Made by a program: the position numbers and the translations under genes. A model generated the notes under the pieces. It did not search any database, was not told the origin of the DNA, and saw only the letters and a program-made list of their open reading frames with translations. A stretch of 64,000 bases of DNA, from contig OX327697.1 in assembly GCA_946807835.1 (NCBI GenBank), positions 19,912,001 to 19,976,000 of the forward strand. Reading direction: 5' to 3'. Positions 12,601-24,259 of this stretch are shown piece by piece. Every line of letters starts with the position of its first letter. The first letter of the stretch is position 1. The stretch comes from Ailanthus altissimus. Taxonomy: Eukaryota > Streptophyta > Magnoliopsida > Sapindales > Simaroubaceae.

Positions 12601-15600
12601 ATACTTTCTTCAATGACATGGATAAATGTATGCTAATTATCTATATACTGAAAAAGATTATGTGAGCATTTGATATCAATACCCTGAACCTCCAAGGTAC
12701 TGCTCTCAAATTTGTCTCAACAATGAGACCTCCATAAGCTGCCCACAAATTACGCATATTCATGTCCACAGATCCAATACATGTTTTTGATGTTTTACAG
12801 TTTACATTTATTCTTAAAAGAAGAAGAAAAAAAAGCTCTGTAGCCTCTTCATTTTGAACGGGAAAAAAAAGTCCCCAACTAATCTAACTACTAACTAGTG
12901 TCACTACAACGAAAACTATGGTAACAATAATTTGTTAATTTTCAACGAATAGGGATGTAAAAAGCTTTTTCAAGAGTGAAGTTAGCCCTTCCCTTGATTA
13001 AGTTCATTCCTAGATTGAAGCATTAGTTCTAGATACAAAAATATTCTACATCTATATGACTATTTATAGCAACTAAAAGTAAAAAAGAGTTACCCAAAGT
13101 ACCAAATAACAATATCCTAATTCCTCCATTTTTTTATTAACAATATTAAAAAAAGAAAAGAAAAGAACAGAAGACTTTTGTGCATGTAATTATAGAAAAG
13201 AGGATATAAGGTAAATACGTATCAAGTGTACTAACCATCGCATTATGGGGGTAGCTCATCATCCTATAGCTTAAGCTTTCATAAATTGAAATTATTCTAT
13301 AATTTTTTTGCTAGTTGAAAATTATTCAATAAACACATAATTTCTGAAATAATTACATCAAAGATAGTGCTTGATAGCCAATCAATCATGAGTAAAGTTC
13401 TACACAATCAACATATTTAGCTTTCTCAATTCCGTTGTCTCAAATAAACAATCTCAGGAGACAGTAAAAATCTTGCAGCTTCAGAATTCATACAGACCAG
13501 ATGTAACAGTGGTCTAGAACCTGACAAAATATCGACAATAATGACAACAAAGGGATACACACACATATACTCAGACCAGGACAGGAGAAGAGAAAAGAAA
13601 ATCAAAACCCTTAAACGTTGTTCCAGTGATTCACAAACTTATAAAGCCATAAAGTACTGTATTTCCATACCATTACAACACACTGCTACTTATGAAACTT
13701 ACACTGGTAGCAGAAGTCACTGATATGAAAATACTCACTACATACACAGTGCAGCACCTAAAACCCCAGAGGAAACATGATAGAGAACGTCAAAGCAAGA
13801 TGTTTGTCTCGAAAACTATCATCTTGCAGCCAACAATACAATAAATTAATTATTTGCAAGCTATTAACTATCATCCAAAATGGATAATGACATATGAAAG
13901 AAAACTTCTGGAGAATGAAACCAACATGATAATTTGAATTTAGTGATCAACGCATATAAAAAGCAGCAATGCAAACATATATTACAATTTGAGATAGCAA
14001 AATACCATTCTCATGCCAATCAACACGACATCTTGAACAGTGAACCATGTCAAACGAGTTAGCAGGATAAGGTAGCTGCTTCGTGGCTAAGGCAGAGATC
14101 ATAGCACCAATCCCTCTCTCCAAAGCAAACTGAATCTGATTTTCATGACCATCTTTGGGAGCAAAAGACATTGTTTGGATATCCAAGGGAACAAGATAAG
14201 CTGAGAAGCTGGCAACTCCACAGCCAACATCAAGAACTTGATATACCCCCGCTGAATGTAGGTCACCTGTTTCATTAGTCGTCATGTTTCCCAACCTAAA
14301 TTAAAAGAGAAAGGAAAGAAAAGTTAATAATTAAGAAAAATTAACTGCTGCACGCAGAGAACCATACAGGAGTAGAGGCTCAAGAGCAATATCCCAAAGT
14401 TGCTTCAAACCAGTCGTATTTATCTAAATGTAAGAGAAAATTGAGAAGAGACCACAAGCAAATACATTGGTTACTACATACCTAAACTGAGAAAAGGAGT
14501 ACAGCTGCAAGGTTTTATAAGTGAGAGCACCTCAGTCAATCAAGGACTTATATAATATCATGGGCTCACAGTTTGAAAAGTCAGAATCAGAAGGCATAAA
14601 GGAGACCCACTTGTTACATGATCATGTCTTCTTCTATTTATTGTAACAATTGTTTTTTAAGTCCTGATTAGGCTAAGTATTCCTCAATTAAGTAATTCTT
14701 TCCACGTTGCTGCTCTTCCTGAGGGTAAAAACTGGAAATATAGGGAATAAAGACCCAAAGTGCCATAAAGCTGATAATTGAAATTTTTTTCTCACAGTAA
14801 AACTCAATAAACATATGCAGATAGTTATATCACATAACTTAGGAAAATAAAACTTATTTCATGCCCAGAGAATTCATATGTCATCTAACATTGATTTCAT
14901 GGAACGTTTACAAGAAATAATGTTTTAACTCGATAAAAATTAAGTGGAGCATCCAGCAATTAAGTCAACCATAATTACCTCTGAATGTATTCAGGTGCCC
15001 CATGCTTGAAATGAGTACCACCGCCCGGGAACCACCAGAATTGGTCTTTCTCATGCACCCAGTTTTGCCCTCCTTTAACTTCTGCAAGACGTGTATGATT
15101 TACATTACTTCGCCACACATAATCCCTGCTGGTTGGCCATCTTATAGGAATCTTATAATCTTCCGGTGGTGGCACCAAGCAGAACAAACGCTGTCCAGCT
15201 GGAGGGCAGTGTCTCTCTAGTTCTTCTCTTCTAGAGAAATCCAACGTAGGGAGCAATTTTTTCACATAAGAAGGGTCATGGCATGGGATATACTCATTGA
15301 ACATTATAGGGCATATGTTCATCCCACTTTCTGGAATCAGAAGCGGTGTGTTCCGGTAAGTTAGAACAACTTCGTTCGTAAAAGTGATGGTACCTGAAAC
15401 AGTAAAAGATAGATCTATATCACTCAGACATTTCAAACTTGCCAAAGACTAAACTACAGTAAACTTTAGTCGTCATCGTAGAATACACATGCATAGACAA
15501 TGCATTCATATTACAAAATGCTAGATGAGATACCCATCTCTGCCGCTCCACTGACTAAATTATGATAAACAAAATCCATTAGCTAATAAGTAAGCTCCTT

Positions 15601-16304
15601 GAACTTGCATCACTTTCATCCACATCTCAACTACCTCACTCTAAAAAGTCCCTCCAACTAGACTCAGAAACCAGAAAATCATTCAAAATAGACGAACAAA
15701 TCAAAGCAACGAAACTCACTAACTCACAAACAAAAAAGGAGTAATTCCCACGAAAGTCCTTCCAGTTAAATTAGGAAAATTGAATTCATCGAATCCGACA
15801 TGAGAATTCCATACAAAAAAAAAATAGTAATAAAGAAGTAAAAGTGTGAGCAGTGTAAATGTGGGCATAGATCAATTCAACTAAAAACGAAGTACAAAAG
15901 CAAAAAGATTACAAGAAACCCAAATCTTAAAACCAAGAAAAGAAAACAATAAAGATCTCTCAGGTAAATTAAGGTCAAGTATGACCAGTCCAAAAGCAAA
16001 CTTACATTCCCCAGAAAGCCAAAAAAAAAAAATTAAGAATAATAAGAATCCAAACGGGATCAGTGATTTAACTGCATGAGCTAATAGGCAATGCAAACAT
16101 ACCAGGTTATGAAGAATTGGAGGATATTAGTTCATGCAACATACCAGATGACGAAGAATTGGAGGATGGTCGCGAGACATAGATTGGAGCATTGTTTCCA
16201 AAGATGGTGCCCAAGTAGAATGAACCCACCAATAACAAAAGACCCACCATTATCAGCTGCCCTGATTTCCAATCAAACGCTGAGCGTAACGCATATCCTC
16301 CCAT
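9697..16304 (-). CDS. Probable S-adenosylmethionine-dependent methyltransferase, pectin methyltransferase family (PMT6/PMT7-like), seven exons
   Basis: Exons on the minus strand: 16304-16145, 15393-14979, 14295-14006, 12150-11767, 10694-10448, 10308-10170, 9855-9697. All introns are GT-AG, the phases agree at every join, and the sum is 1794 nt, coding for 597 residues plus TAA. A short cytosolic tail is followed by one membrane segment at about residues 17-36 ([20 protein letters not shown]), then a Ser/Asn-rich stem. This is the type II layout of Golgi enzymes. The stem leads to the family blocks [34 protein letters not shown] and [15 protein letters not shown] motif I is [10 protein letters not shown] (about 212-221), followed by [13 protein letters not shown] second Rossmann-like block, [15 protein letters not shown], begins near 451. 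The C-terminus is [12 protein letters not shown]. The family (DUF248) is thought to methylate homogalacturonan in the Golgi; the substrate here is inferred. The paralogue label is from memory of the N-terminus. No stop, frameshift or missing block. Confidence 0.93.
16083..16166 (-). repeat. 42-bp tandem duplication across the first splice donor, giving a decoy donor
   Basis: Minus-strand units 16166-16125 and 16124-16083 both begin TCCTCCAATTCTTC and both contain CTG/GTATGTT. The donor after 16145 joins in phase to exon 2 (SNSSSS then GTITFTNE). The second donor, after 16103, is 42 nt further on and would keep the phase, but the added stretch has an in-frame TAA at 16107-16105. Only the first donor gives full-length protein. 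Confidence 0.85.
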
Positions 16305-16969
16305 TTCCTTTTTCTATTTTCTCTACTTCCGAGTCCAGTCACAGCCACTGATTTTCCTTTCCGTGACGAGAAGAGCAGCAAGAGTGTTAAATGAGTAAAC
16401 TGAAGGTAGATTACTTTTAAGTTATTGTCAAGGTCTGTTTCTCTTCATTTTTTTTTTCTTTATCTAATAACATTTAGATCCATAACTATTTTTATTTTCT
16501 CCAATAAGGATATAATTTTTCATTCGTATCAAATAGGTCTCTTACACCTTTTGAAGTTATTGAAATATTCTCGTACGTGAAGTTAAGGCTAGTTTGGAAT
16601 TGTTAGTAATTTTAAAATAACTACTATTAGTTGTGCTAGACAAAAAATTAATTGTAAAGAGAAGTAGTTAGGTGTTTGATAAATTATATTTTAAAAAATA
16701 TTGTGAGATTCAAAAATAAAGTATATGTGATATATAAATTCTATTATTGTAATGTTATACATTTTAACATAACTTAAATGAATTTAAATATAATATATAT
16801 ATATATGTGTGTTTGTTTGTGTGATCAGAATGAGATTTGTAATAGTAGTAGTAATAAAAATAATAATAATTGTAATAATTTTGTTTTTCAATGTGAAGAG
16901 AGGGGGTGTAAGAAAGAAATCTTTATTTATAATATTTTATTATTTAATTTAATATTATATTAAAGTTTT
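16305..16969. other. 5' flank of the methyltransferase gene and AT-rich DNA
   Basis: The first 80 or so bases upstream of the ATG are pyrimidine-purine mixed and probably the 5' leader. No convincing TATA box could be fixed. At 16587-16640 GGCTAGTTTGG-ATTGTTAG resembles the end of a small hAT-type MITE, but its partner end was not found. A simple (TAA/TAG)n stretch lies at about 16840-16880. Confidence 0.4.
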
Positions 16970-18078
16970 GAATTTATAAAATAAAAATTAAAAGAGTATT
17001 TATTTTTCTCAATCTTACGACTCTTAGACTGCTCTCTAAGGCCTATCGGGGTTTTTAAGCTCAATTTCTCTAGAAGGCAACTCAACCGAAATTGATACCT
17101 AGCCACTAGACACGATACAAGCTCAAGCCAATTGACCTTTACAATCAAGCTTATGAGCTTGTCAAGTGGGACTTATACATTAGTCTACGTCACCATTCAA
17201 TTCTAAAATTAAGGGATGCGTCATTATAGTTAAGTTACCTATTATGTTATTATTGGGCGTTCACAATTAATGTGCACGTCAACAAAGCCCAATCTCCTTC
17301 CACGTTATTACTGGGCCCATTCAATGCGTAGCTAAAGACTACATAGAATGCAACTAGGCATAAGGATAATATTTTGAATGAAAAAATCATGAAGAAAACG
17401 TTACCAAGTTTTCATATCAACATGTGACAGGCCTCTGTCCCCTTTGCTGATAGAAGATAAGATTTGTCTAGGGTTGATGAGCTCAGTCAACGTTGCTTCC
17501 ACTGAAACTCAGGCAACAGCACTTACAGCTCACTTGATCTTAAGGTTGATCCTCCTTAAAAGTAGCCAATTTAAGGTTACTTAGTGCTCTAAGTCTTAGA
17601 AGGGTATATTCCCTAATAGCTCCTAACTATGTTATTTCTTCAAAATGCCCCAATGGGAGAAAAGACTCTCTAATCAAGTGTCGCCATATGTCACCTCTAT
17701 ATGGGAAATTCTTTAAGACAGCTCTCTCTACGCTTAAGGCTTATCTCTAATTTTGAATGAAAATAAGACAAATTTAAACTAAGAATACACATTCTAGCAA
17801 AAAAATATCTTGTCCATTAAGACACCATCTAACTTAAGTGTTAGAGGGCCATCACCGACTACCCCATCAACACCTACCTCTGATATAATAGTTTTTGTGT
17901 TTTGTAGGTCTCCACTATGCAACTCCATATTTTACCAACTCCTAACAAGTTCTCAACTCAATCCAAGGCCTACTTTTGGCATCTTCGTGCCTAACACCTT
18001 GGATCTTCTCTCACTCAACAAACTCTTGACTGTTTGGAGTGGCCTTCATGAGCTTGATCAAAATTAGCCCCAAACATC
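16970..18078 (+). repeat. Candidate decayed 5' LTR of a Tat/Ogre-like gypsy element
   Basis: The only direct support is position: it ends in CCCCAAACATC just before a good Tat-type primer site (18079-18097). Its left end is not defined and no second copy is in the window. It holds no gene; the open frame at 17810-18067 has no known domain. Confidence 0.35.
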
Positions 18079-18097
18079 TAGTGCTATCTATAGGGAA
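18079..18097 (+). other. Decayed Tat/Ogre-type primer binding site
   Basis: TAGTGCTATCTATAGGGAA compares with the Tat-lineage site TGGCGCCGTCTGTGGGGAA. Every difference but one possible gap is a C-to-T or G-to-A change, as expected for long-methylated DNA. The solo LTR at 18099 cut the element at the end of this site. Confidence 0.55.
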
Positions 18098-18508
18098 CTG
18101 ATAAGGGCATATTTGTCAAATATTATTTTATGTTTTTATTTTGATATTTTATTATTTTATGAGAATAAATTATTATTTATGTGCATTATTGTTATTTATA
18201 GGAACAGGGACTAAAATGCAATCTTTTCAAATATGGATATGTCGCCCCAATGCCACAAGTAGTTTTTCCCCAGCAGTAAAACAATGATCAAAATAAAAAA
18301 ATAGAAAAAAATGACATGTTTAAGTCGTAATTCATCGCTCTAGCGCCAACTTGCCACAGCACCAATGATAACCCAGCGTTAGACCCTCACCACTCCAGCG
18401 ATGAGGCCTTTTTAACGCAGCACCCCAATGACAGCAACGCCGCGCTCCAGCGGTAGTGCAATTCCTAACCCAACAAGAATTGAGATTTTCAAGCTTAAAT
18501 TAATCCCT

Positions 18509-18515
18509 ATAAAAG
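18509..18515 (+). promoter_or_regulatory. TATA box of the solo LTR
   Basis: TATAAAA in the context CCCTATAAAAGGCC, followed by a region of normal composition that would be the transcript leader. This is the usual LTR promoter site. Confidence 0.6.
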
Positions 18516-19134
18516 GCCATTTGTCCCTAGCCTTTAGAGAGCATCCAAGAACATCAAGAACACACAACACAAGTCTTAAAGAGCAATTGGAGCTTAATTG
18601 AAGCAGCCATAAAGAGAGATTCAAAATGTTCTTTAGCATTAAGAGTTTCTTAGGCAGTACAATTAAGAACAATTCGACGCTTATATCGGTTTGCTATTGA
18701 TTGTATCATGATTTCTTATTATTTTTGTTGTTGTTCTCTTGTAGCCATGAACTAAATTTTCTTTCTAGAGTTAATACTTGAACTCAATATATGCGCTTAA
18801 TTACTATATCTTTCTAAATGTTTAATAAACTTAGTTCTTTTTTATTCAAATTACTTATTTTTAATACTTCAATATATCTTGTCAATATATGGTGAATGAA
18901 TTGGTAATATTTTTTATAAACTTGAAAGATGAATTATTATATTTAGACCTAGGTAATTTGATGCATGACTGTAGAGTAACATTCAATGTTGCATATGCAA
19001 ATTTTAAATTAGGATAAGAATATACCCAATTGGCATATATGATCAATAAGACTTAATCTTATTGATTTTTAATTTATTACAAGTACTATAGGAATATAGG
19101 TATTTGGTAAATTAAGGTATACTTGCATGACATC

Positions 19135-19470
19135 TTGAAGAAGGTAGGGCAGAAGGTTTAGGATCACAAACTGAATCTGGATAAGAAGATTCGACTGAAA
19201 GGTCTGGGGTTAAAGCTTTCTTTCAAGGAATGCAGCTACTCGGCTAACTAGGATCGTAGTTTCACTTAATAGGGTTCGGCGGGGAAGACATAGATTCCGG
19301 GAACGAAGCTAAAGGCAGAAGGCTGGAAAGACATTCGCTCGTTAAGGAGTTTGGGCTACTCGACCAAAGGGGGATGCGGGGGTTCCCACCTCAACAGAAT
19401 CAAGAGACGGAGCAGGAAGACGATCAGGTTTAGGCGAAATAGTTAGGACATTGGAAGAGGCTTGTGAATA
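19135..19470. other. Higher-GC block inside the solo LTR, possibly organelle-derived
   Basis: About 330 bases are clearly richer in G and C than the LTR around them, and the texture is unlike it (GGTTCGGCGGGGAAGAC, GGAACGAAGCTAAAGGCAG, CTACTCGACCAAAGGGGG). This texture is typical of plant mitochondrial spacer DNA. It has no open reading frame of note. It could instead be a normal but unusual part of this LTR family. Confidence 0.35.
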
Positions 19471-19802
19471 CATTAGTGTCTTGATCAATAACAAAGACTA
19501 GGAGAATTAAATATTAGAGGATTATCATTGGAAAACATATTGAGAGATTGCATTAACCCTAAGTTTTTTCTATATTGCTATCTTTCAATCTCTTTATATT
19601 GTGTCTTTACTTTTATAATTTTTAAATTCATTTTTAGACTTTTATTTTTCTGAATAATTACTAGAAAGACATAATTTTAGTACTTAGTTAAAAAGTAAAA
19701 ATTATCCATGTAGATTCGACATTCGACTCTTTTGTCCATTTATTACTTGTATACGATAGTGTATACTTGCATTCAATTATAAGATATAGAAATATCGCAT
19801 CA

Positions 19803-20399
19803 GGAACGTAACAAAAAACCCTTCCATGACCAGAGTTTAGATATCTACTTGAAAACTTACTTCAGAAACCGTACAAGAAGTTTGGGAGGATAATATAAGA
19901 TTATATTTGAATGCTTCACTCCAAGGTTAGAGGTGAAGGTAGATCTAATAGATAAATTTGTGCTGAGAACTCTAAGTCCAAATTCAGAGGCGAAGCGCCA
20001 AAGGAAACTCGTCGCCAAGAGTTTAAAGTGACCTATTCTCTTTCTCATTTTCTTTGTTATGTGTATGGAGTCGTAACTTAATCACTAACATGTGTAGTAA
20101 GACCTCTTAAAAGTTATTTATTAAGACTTTTATCAATATTGTCATTGAGAACTCTTGACTGAATCACATTAAGACTTTACTAAGGTCTGAAGCATGTTGA
20201 CCTTCTCTAAGTTTTAAATCTGAAGCCTTTAAGGCTCAATGCATCAAGACCTTTGAAAAGGTCAATATTTATATGTTACAACCTCTTAAAGTTATTTGTT
20301 GAGATATTTACTGAGGTCAAGAATAAATAGACCTAAATCTAAGAGTACCAAAACCTTTATAAAGGTCGAGGTTATTAAGACCCTTTAAAGGTCTATGCT
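19803..20399. repeat. Internal region of the Tat-like element with loosely repeated AGACCT/AGGTC motifs
   Basis: Continues the element past the solo LTR. From about 20080 the sequence repeats motifs such as AAGACCTTT and AAAGGTC at irregular spacing. No coding frame is recognised. Confidence 0.4.
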
Positions 20400-21015
20400 C
20401 AAAGCTATATAAAGTTTAGTGTTAAATTTTTATACAGTGTTAAATTCTAGAGCTGTGTAAGAGTTCATTTGTATTTTTAGAGTTGTGCAAAGCTTAATAT
20501 TGAATCTCTAGACTTGTGTATTGCTTAGTTTTATCTCTAGAGTTATATAAGAGCTCATTTATATATTTGAAGCTGTATAACCATTTATATCTTTGGAGTT
20601 ATGTAGTGCTCAGTTGTATCTCTAGAATCATGTAAGAGCTTATTCATATCTCTGAAGTTGTGTAAGAGCTCATTTATATCTCCAGAGTTGTGTAGTGCTC
20701 AGTTTTATCTCCAAAGTTATTTAAGAGCTTCTTCGTATCTCCAAAGCTATGTAAGAGCTCATTTATGTCCCTAGAGTTGTGTAATGCTCGTTTTATCTCC
20801 AAAGCTATATAAGAGCTTGTTTGTATTTCTAGAACTGTGTAAGAGCTTATTTGTATCTCCAGAGCTATATAAAGCTTAGTGTTAAATCTCCAGAGCAATG
20901 TAGAAGCTCAATATGGAATCTCCAAAATTGTGTAAGTATTCATTTTTATCTCTAGAGTTGTGTAGAGCTCAATGCTAAATCTCCAAAGGAAAGTGGAAGC
21001 TTAATATGGAATCCC
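20400..21015. repeat. Minisatellite array, unit about 30 bp, around 20 copies
   Basis: Units of 28-32 bp follow the pattern ATCTCCAGAG-TGTGTAAGAGCTCA-TTT. Examples start near 20677, 20707, 20736 and 20766. Copies differ by point changes and small indels. The open frame at 20674-20898 is only a product of this periodicity. Such arrays are known in untranslated parts of Tat/Ogre elements. Confidence 0.85.
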
Positions 21016-21540
21016 TAAAGTTCTCCTTTTTTATGGGGGGTTAATGCACCCGATTAATAAGACAGTTCCTGAGCCCTAAATGTGTGCCAATATGATTTAT
21101 CTCTATTCAATGTGAAGAAGTTAAGCCCTATGTTCTTTAATGCCCTTAGTTTGCACCCATAGATAGTGTCCTGAGGATGCCAAAAATAAATATTAAGGTT
21201 ACAATTATTTTTGAAGGGATTATTACATCTAATAGTGGACTTTCTTGGTTAACACCTGTGAGTGGTGCCTTAAGGATGCCAAAAATGATTATATGTGTGG
21301 CGAATCAATTTTTTATAAGGGTTATTATATCCAACCATTAAAACCCTTCATTGTGCAACAAATAATTTTTTATAAAGGTTATTACAACCGATTACTAAAG
21401 CCTCATAGTGTGCAAAGTGCCCTAAGGATGCCAAAATAATTCTGTGTGACGATAATTTTTTATGCCAAAAATGATTATGTGTTAAAATTATTTTTGAGGA
21501 GATTATTACATCCAATAAAGGTTGAGCCCCAAAGTGCTCA
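21016..21540. repeat. Irregular repeats containing GATGCCAAAA
   Basis: The phrase (A)GGATGCCAAAA occurs near 21174, 21275 and 21426, and ATTATTACATC-AATA at about 21220 and 21500. A related block with GAGGATGCCAAAG is found at 26772, beyond the two inserted LTRs, which shows that the array was once continuous. Confidence 0.6.
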
Positions 21541-21960
21541 AATGTATCTCTAAAGTGGTTTATTTCCATTAGGTACTAAGGAATTGAGCCCTATATTCTC
21601 TAGTGAATCGCAAATAAGATATGTATTTTCAAAGTAGTTTATCTCTATTTGCATTAAAGGGTTAAGCCTTAATATGCACCAATATGTCTCCAAAGTATTT
21701 TATCTCTATTAGGCACTAAATGGTTGATCCCTAGTTCTCAAATAAATTAAAAATAGGACATGTATATCCAACTCGATTTATCTCCATTCCACATTAAGGG
21801 GTTAAACCCAAATATGCACCAATGTGTCTCTAAAGTGATTTATCTTTATTAGGCAATAAAGGGTTGAGCACTACATTTCTCTAGTTAATTCCAAACGAGA
21901 TATGTATCATATAGGACATGTCTCCCAACTGGTATTATCTTCACTCAATACTAAATAATA
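21541..21960. repeat. Tandem repeat with 140-bp period, three copies
   Basis: Units begin at 21541, 21681 and 21821 with AAT-TGTCTC-AAAGT followed by TTATCT-TATTAGGCA-TAAA. They share the later phrases GTTGAGCCCTA and TTAAGGGGTTAA-CC-AATATGCACCAAT. The spacing is exactly 140 in both steps. Confidence 0.8.
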
Positions 21961-22049
21961 AACTACTTGTTTATTGTGTTGAGAGTAAGTTATTAAGTGA
22001 TCCCTGAGTACAACATAGATGTGTTAAGCCCTAAAAGTTGTGATGTTTA

Positions 22050-24209
22050 TGTGAGTAATTTTAAACCTAGAGTGCATGTATGCGGGTTTGTGTCTATCAT
22101 CTAAAATTACATACGTATCATACGCATATATGCGCAGTGGATGAGCAGAATACTAATTTCCTAATGACAAACACAAATAAGTTTTACATATTATCTCATA
22201 AATGTAAACTACATAAAGATTGAGAATTTATTACCTTGACAAGCCTTTGATTTTTGGTCGAATCGGAGTACCCACCTTGAAGCAACTCATTCACAATTCT
22301 AGTTCCTCAACACAGTGGACTTAAGGAAGCTAGAATAGTAGCTTTTCTAACAAAGAATTCAACCCTTGAATCCTTATTTCTACCTTGTAGTATAGGTGGC
22401 AAAAAATGAAAGGAAAATTGGAAGAAGTGTATTTTGTACTCTCAACACTTAGCCAAATTATCATACTTCTCTCACCAAATGGCTTAACCGTATCTTACAA
22501 CTTAATTAGGCAACATTGCTCATTTATTTATTTTTCACTTAATGGACAACACTTGTCCCATTTAATTACATAATGGCCTCTATTATCTTGGTCAATGTTT
22601 GCCATTAGTGTTTTATTTATTATTGTTTATAATAAACCAAATGAAAACAAAACAAAATAGGAAATTATTTTAAATGAACTTGGCCTAAATCTAGGCCAAA
22701 TGAGAAACATTGTCTCATTAGTAAGAAACATGTTAAGGCCTACCATTTACAAGTGCACTCATTTATTCTTATTATATCATTTAATCAATGTTAAACAAAT
22801 GATTTAATCATATTAAATCATAATAGAAATACATGCTAATTTAAATAAAAAATAAATTGTTTGATTTTAATTTAAATAAAAATATCATATATTATTATTA
22901 TTATTATTATTATTTTATTCATTAAACATTTTAATGAATAAAATAATGATATTGGTCATTTTGGTAATTTTTAAGTCAAACAATAATTGGCCCACAATGT
23001 GCCATGTGTCAACATCTCATTGGTCAACAACTAATTGTTAACTAATTAATGTACTTAACTCTTAAGTCTTGACACTTGCACGACCGAAGGGAGACCGAAG
23101 TAAATATCCGGTTTGATAGAATTATCTGGATCGAATTATTCAATCCGATACGTTGCCCCAGTGCACAATGATTACACTTCATATTGCGGGACTCTTTAGG
23201 TCCACTCCTGATTTGTCAAACAGAACTATTATGTGAATCCAAGATCGATGCCCTGTGCACACATCATGTCAAATCCCTATGTGTTCATCCGTGAACTTAT
23301 CTCCAAACACTTATCTTGATAAACAATATATGCAAATACCTTTGCACTATTGTTTAATCCAGTGGAAAACCATTTTCCTAAGTTTATTGTTTATGGCCAT
23401 GAGACTTTCTAAGATGCAATCTTTGAGCATCCGAATATATAACTCATCTATATGAGTTGACAGATTCCATATCTGTACACATAATAGGACCATACCCAGC
23501 GACACTCAACGGTCACACTATGAAAGGTCTATAACATGCGTGGAATCAAAGTATGATGGATCACTTACAAGTCCACCGTAGTACTCAGGTCAAATGATTA
23601 TACTACTCAACTCGAGAAGACCTTCCATTGACAGTTTCATGAGATGTCTATTGGGGTCTTCGTTGAGTCTGTTCAGTATTCAGTCCTTACTGAACACTTG
23701 TATATTATACGAACTTCTAGTAAGCCTATGGTCAGTTAAGAACAACCATCTAGACCATCTAGATATAGTATACACTGGCTTATGAAAAAAGATTCCACCA
23801 ATAAACCTGTATCGGTGAATTAAGACCAAAAACATATAATTTGAGAATAGACTTATATAATAACATTTCTTAGCACCTATTGCAACTCTTGCAATTATGT
23901 TATTCTTAGTGTACTCTCAGGTCTTTGTACCATTACAGACAAAGTTCTAACTTTTAAACTTCACTAATTATTATAACTTGCTAACTCTTTAGCATTTATA
24001 GTTTTTCAGTGATGTTCACTCTTAGCATTAATCTACACTTTTTTAGACCAAATATAAACTTCTTTAAATCATATAATACCTATAGCGTCACAAGTATTGA
24101 ACCATTTAATAATTGTAATTAGCTATTTAACAAGTAATGTACTGTATACATATTATAAAATAAAATATTTATACAACAATAGGATGGCACATGAGCACAA
24201 ATCCCAACA
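22050..24209 (-). mobile_element. Solo LTR of the local copia family (copy A), 2160 bp, with TSD
   Basis: It aligns along most of its length with the LTRs of the copia element at 48232-59608. Shared blocks include AGTGCACAATGA-TACAC, TATTGCGGGACTC, GACCATACCCAGCGACACTCA, and the end GGCACATGAGCACAAATCCCAACA. The 5-bp duplication GTTTA is present at 22045-22049 and 24210-24214. Polarity follows the primer site and genes of the full element, so this LTR reads on the minus strand. No internal genes remain. It interrupts the tandem-repeat region of the Tat-like element. Confidence 0.9.
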
Positions 24210-24259
24210 GTTTATAGTTCTCTTGTTATCGTTATATGATTTGCATTGTACCCTTTTGT

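Larger units (their letters stand above)
18099..19802 (+). mobile_element. Solo LTR (gypsy-like), 1704 bp, with 5-bp target duplication
   Basis: It starts TGATAAGGGCATATTTG and ends ATATCGCATCA. It is flanked by a perfect 5-bp direct repeat GGAAC at 18094-18098 and 19803-19807. Removing one GGAAC and the LTR restores a continuous sequence across the primer site into GTAACAAAAAACC. A TATA box at 18509-18515 (CTATAAAAGG) points to plus-strand transcription. No internal genes remain, so LTR-LTR recombination removed them. Starts TGATAAG and ends GCATCA are typical of large plant gypsy LTRs. Confidence 0.88.

Noticed and set aside
16091..16351. Open frame of 86 codons on the plus strand
   Set aside because: Antisense shadow of exon 1 of the methyltransferase gene.
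16587..16640. Possible MITE end GGCTAGTTTGG
   Set aside because: No inverted partner or target duplication found within reach, so an element is not supported.
20674..20898. Open frame with a repeating LEIQTSSY pattern
   Set aside because: Direct result of the 30-bp period being a multiple of three; not a protein gene.
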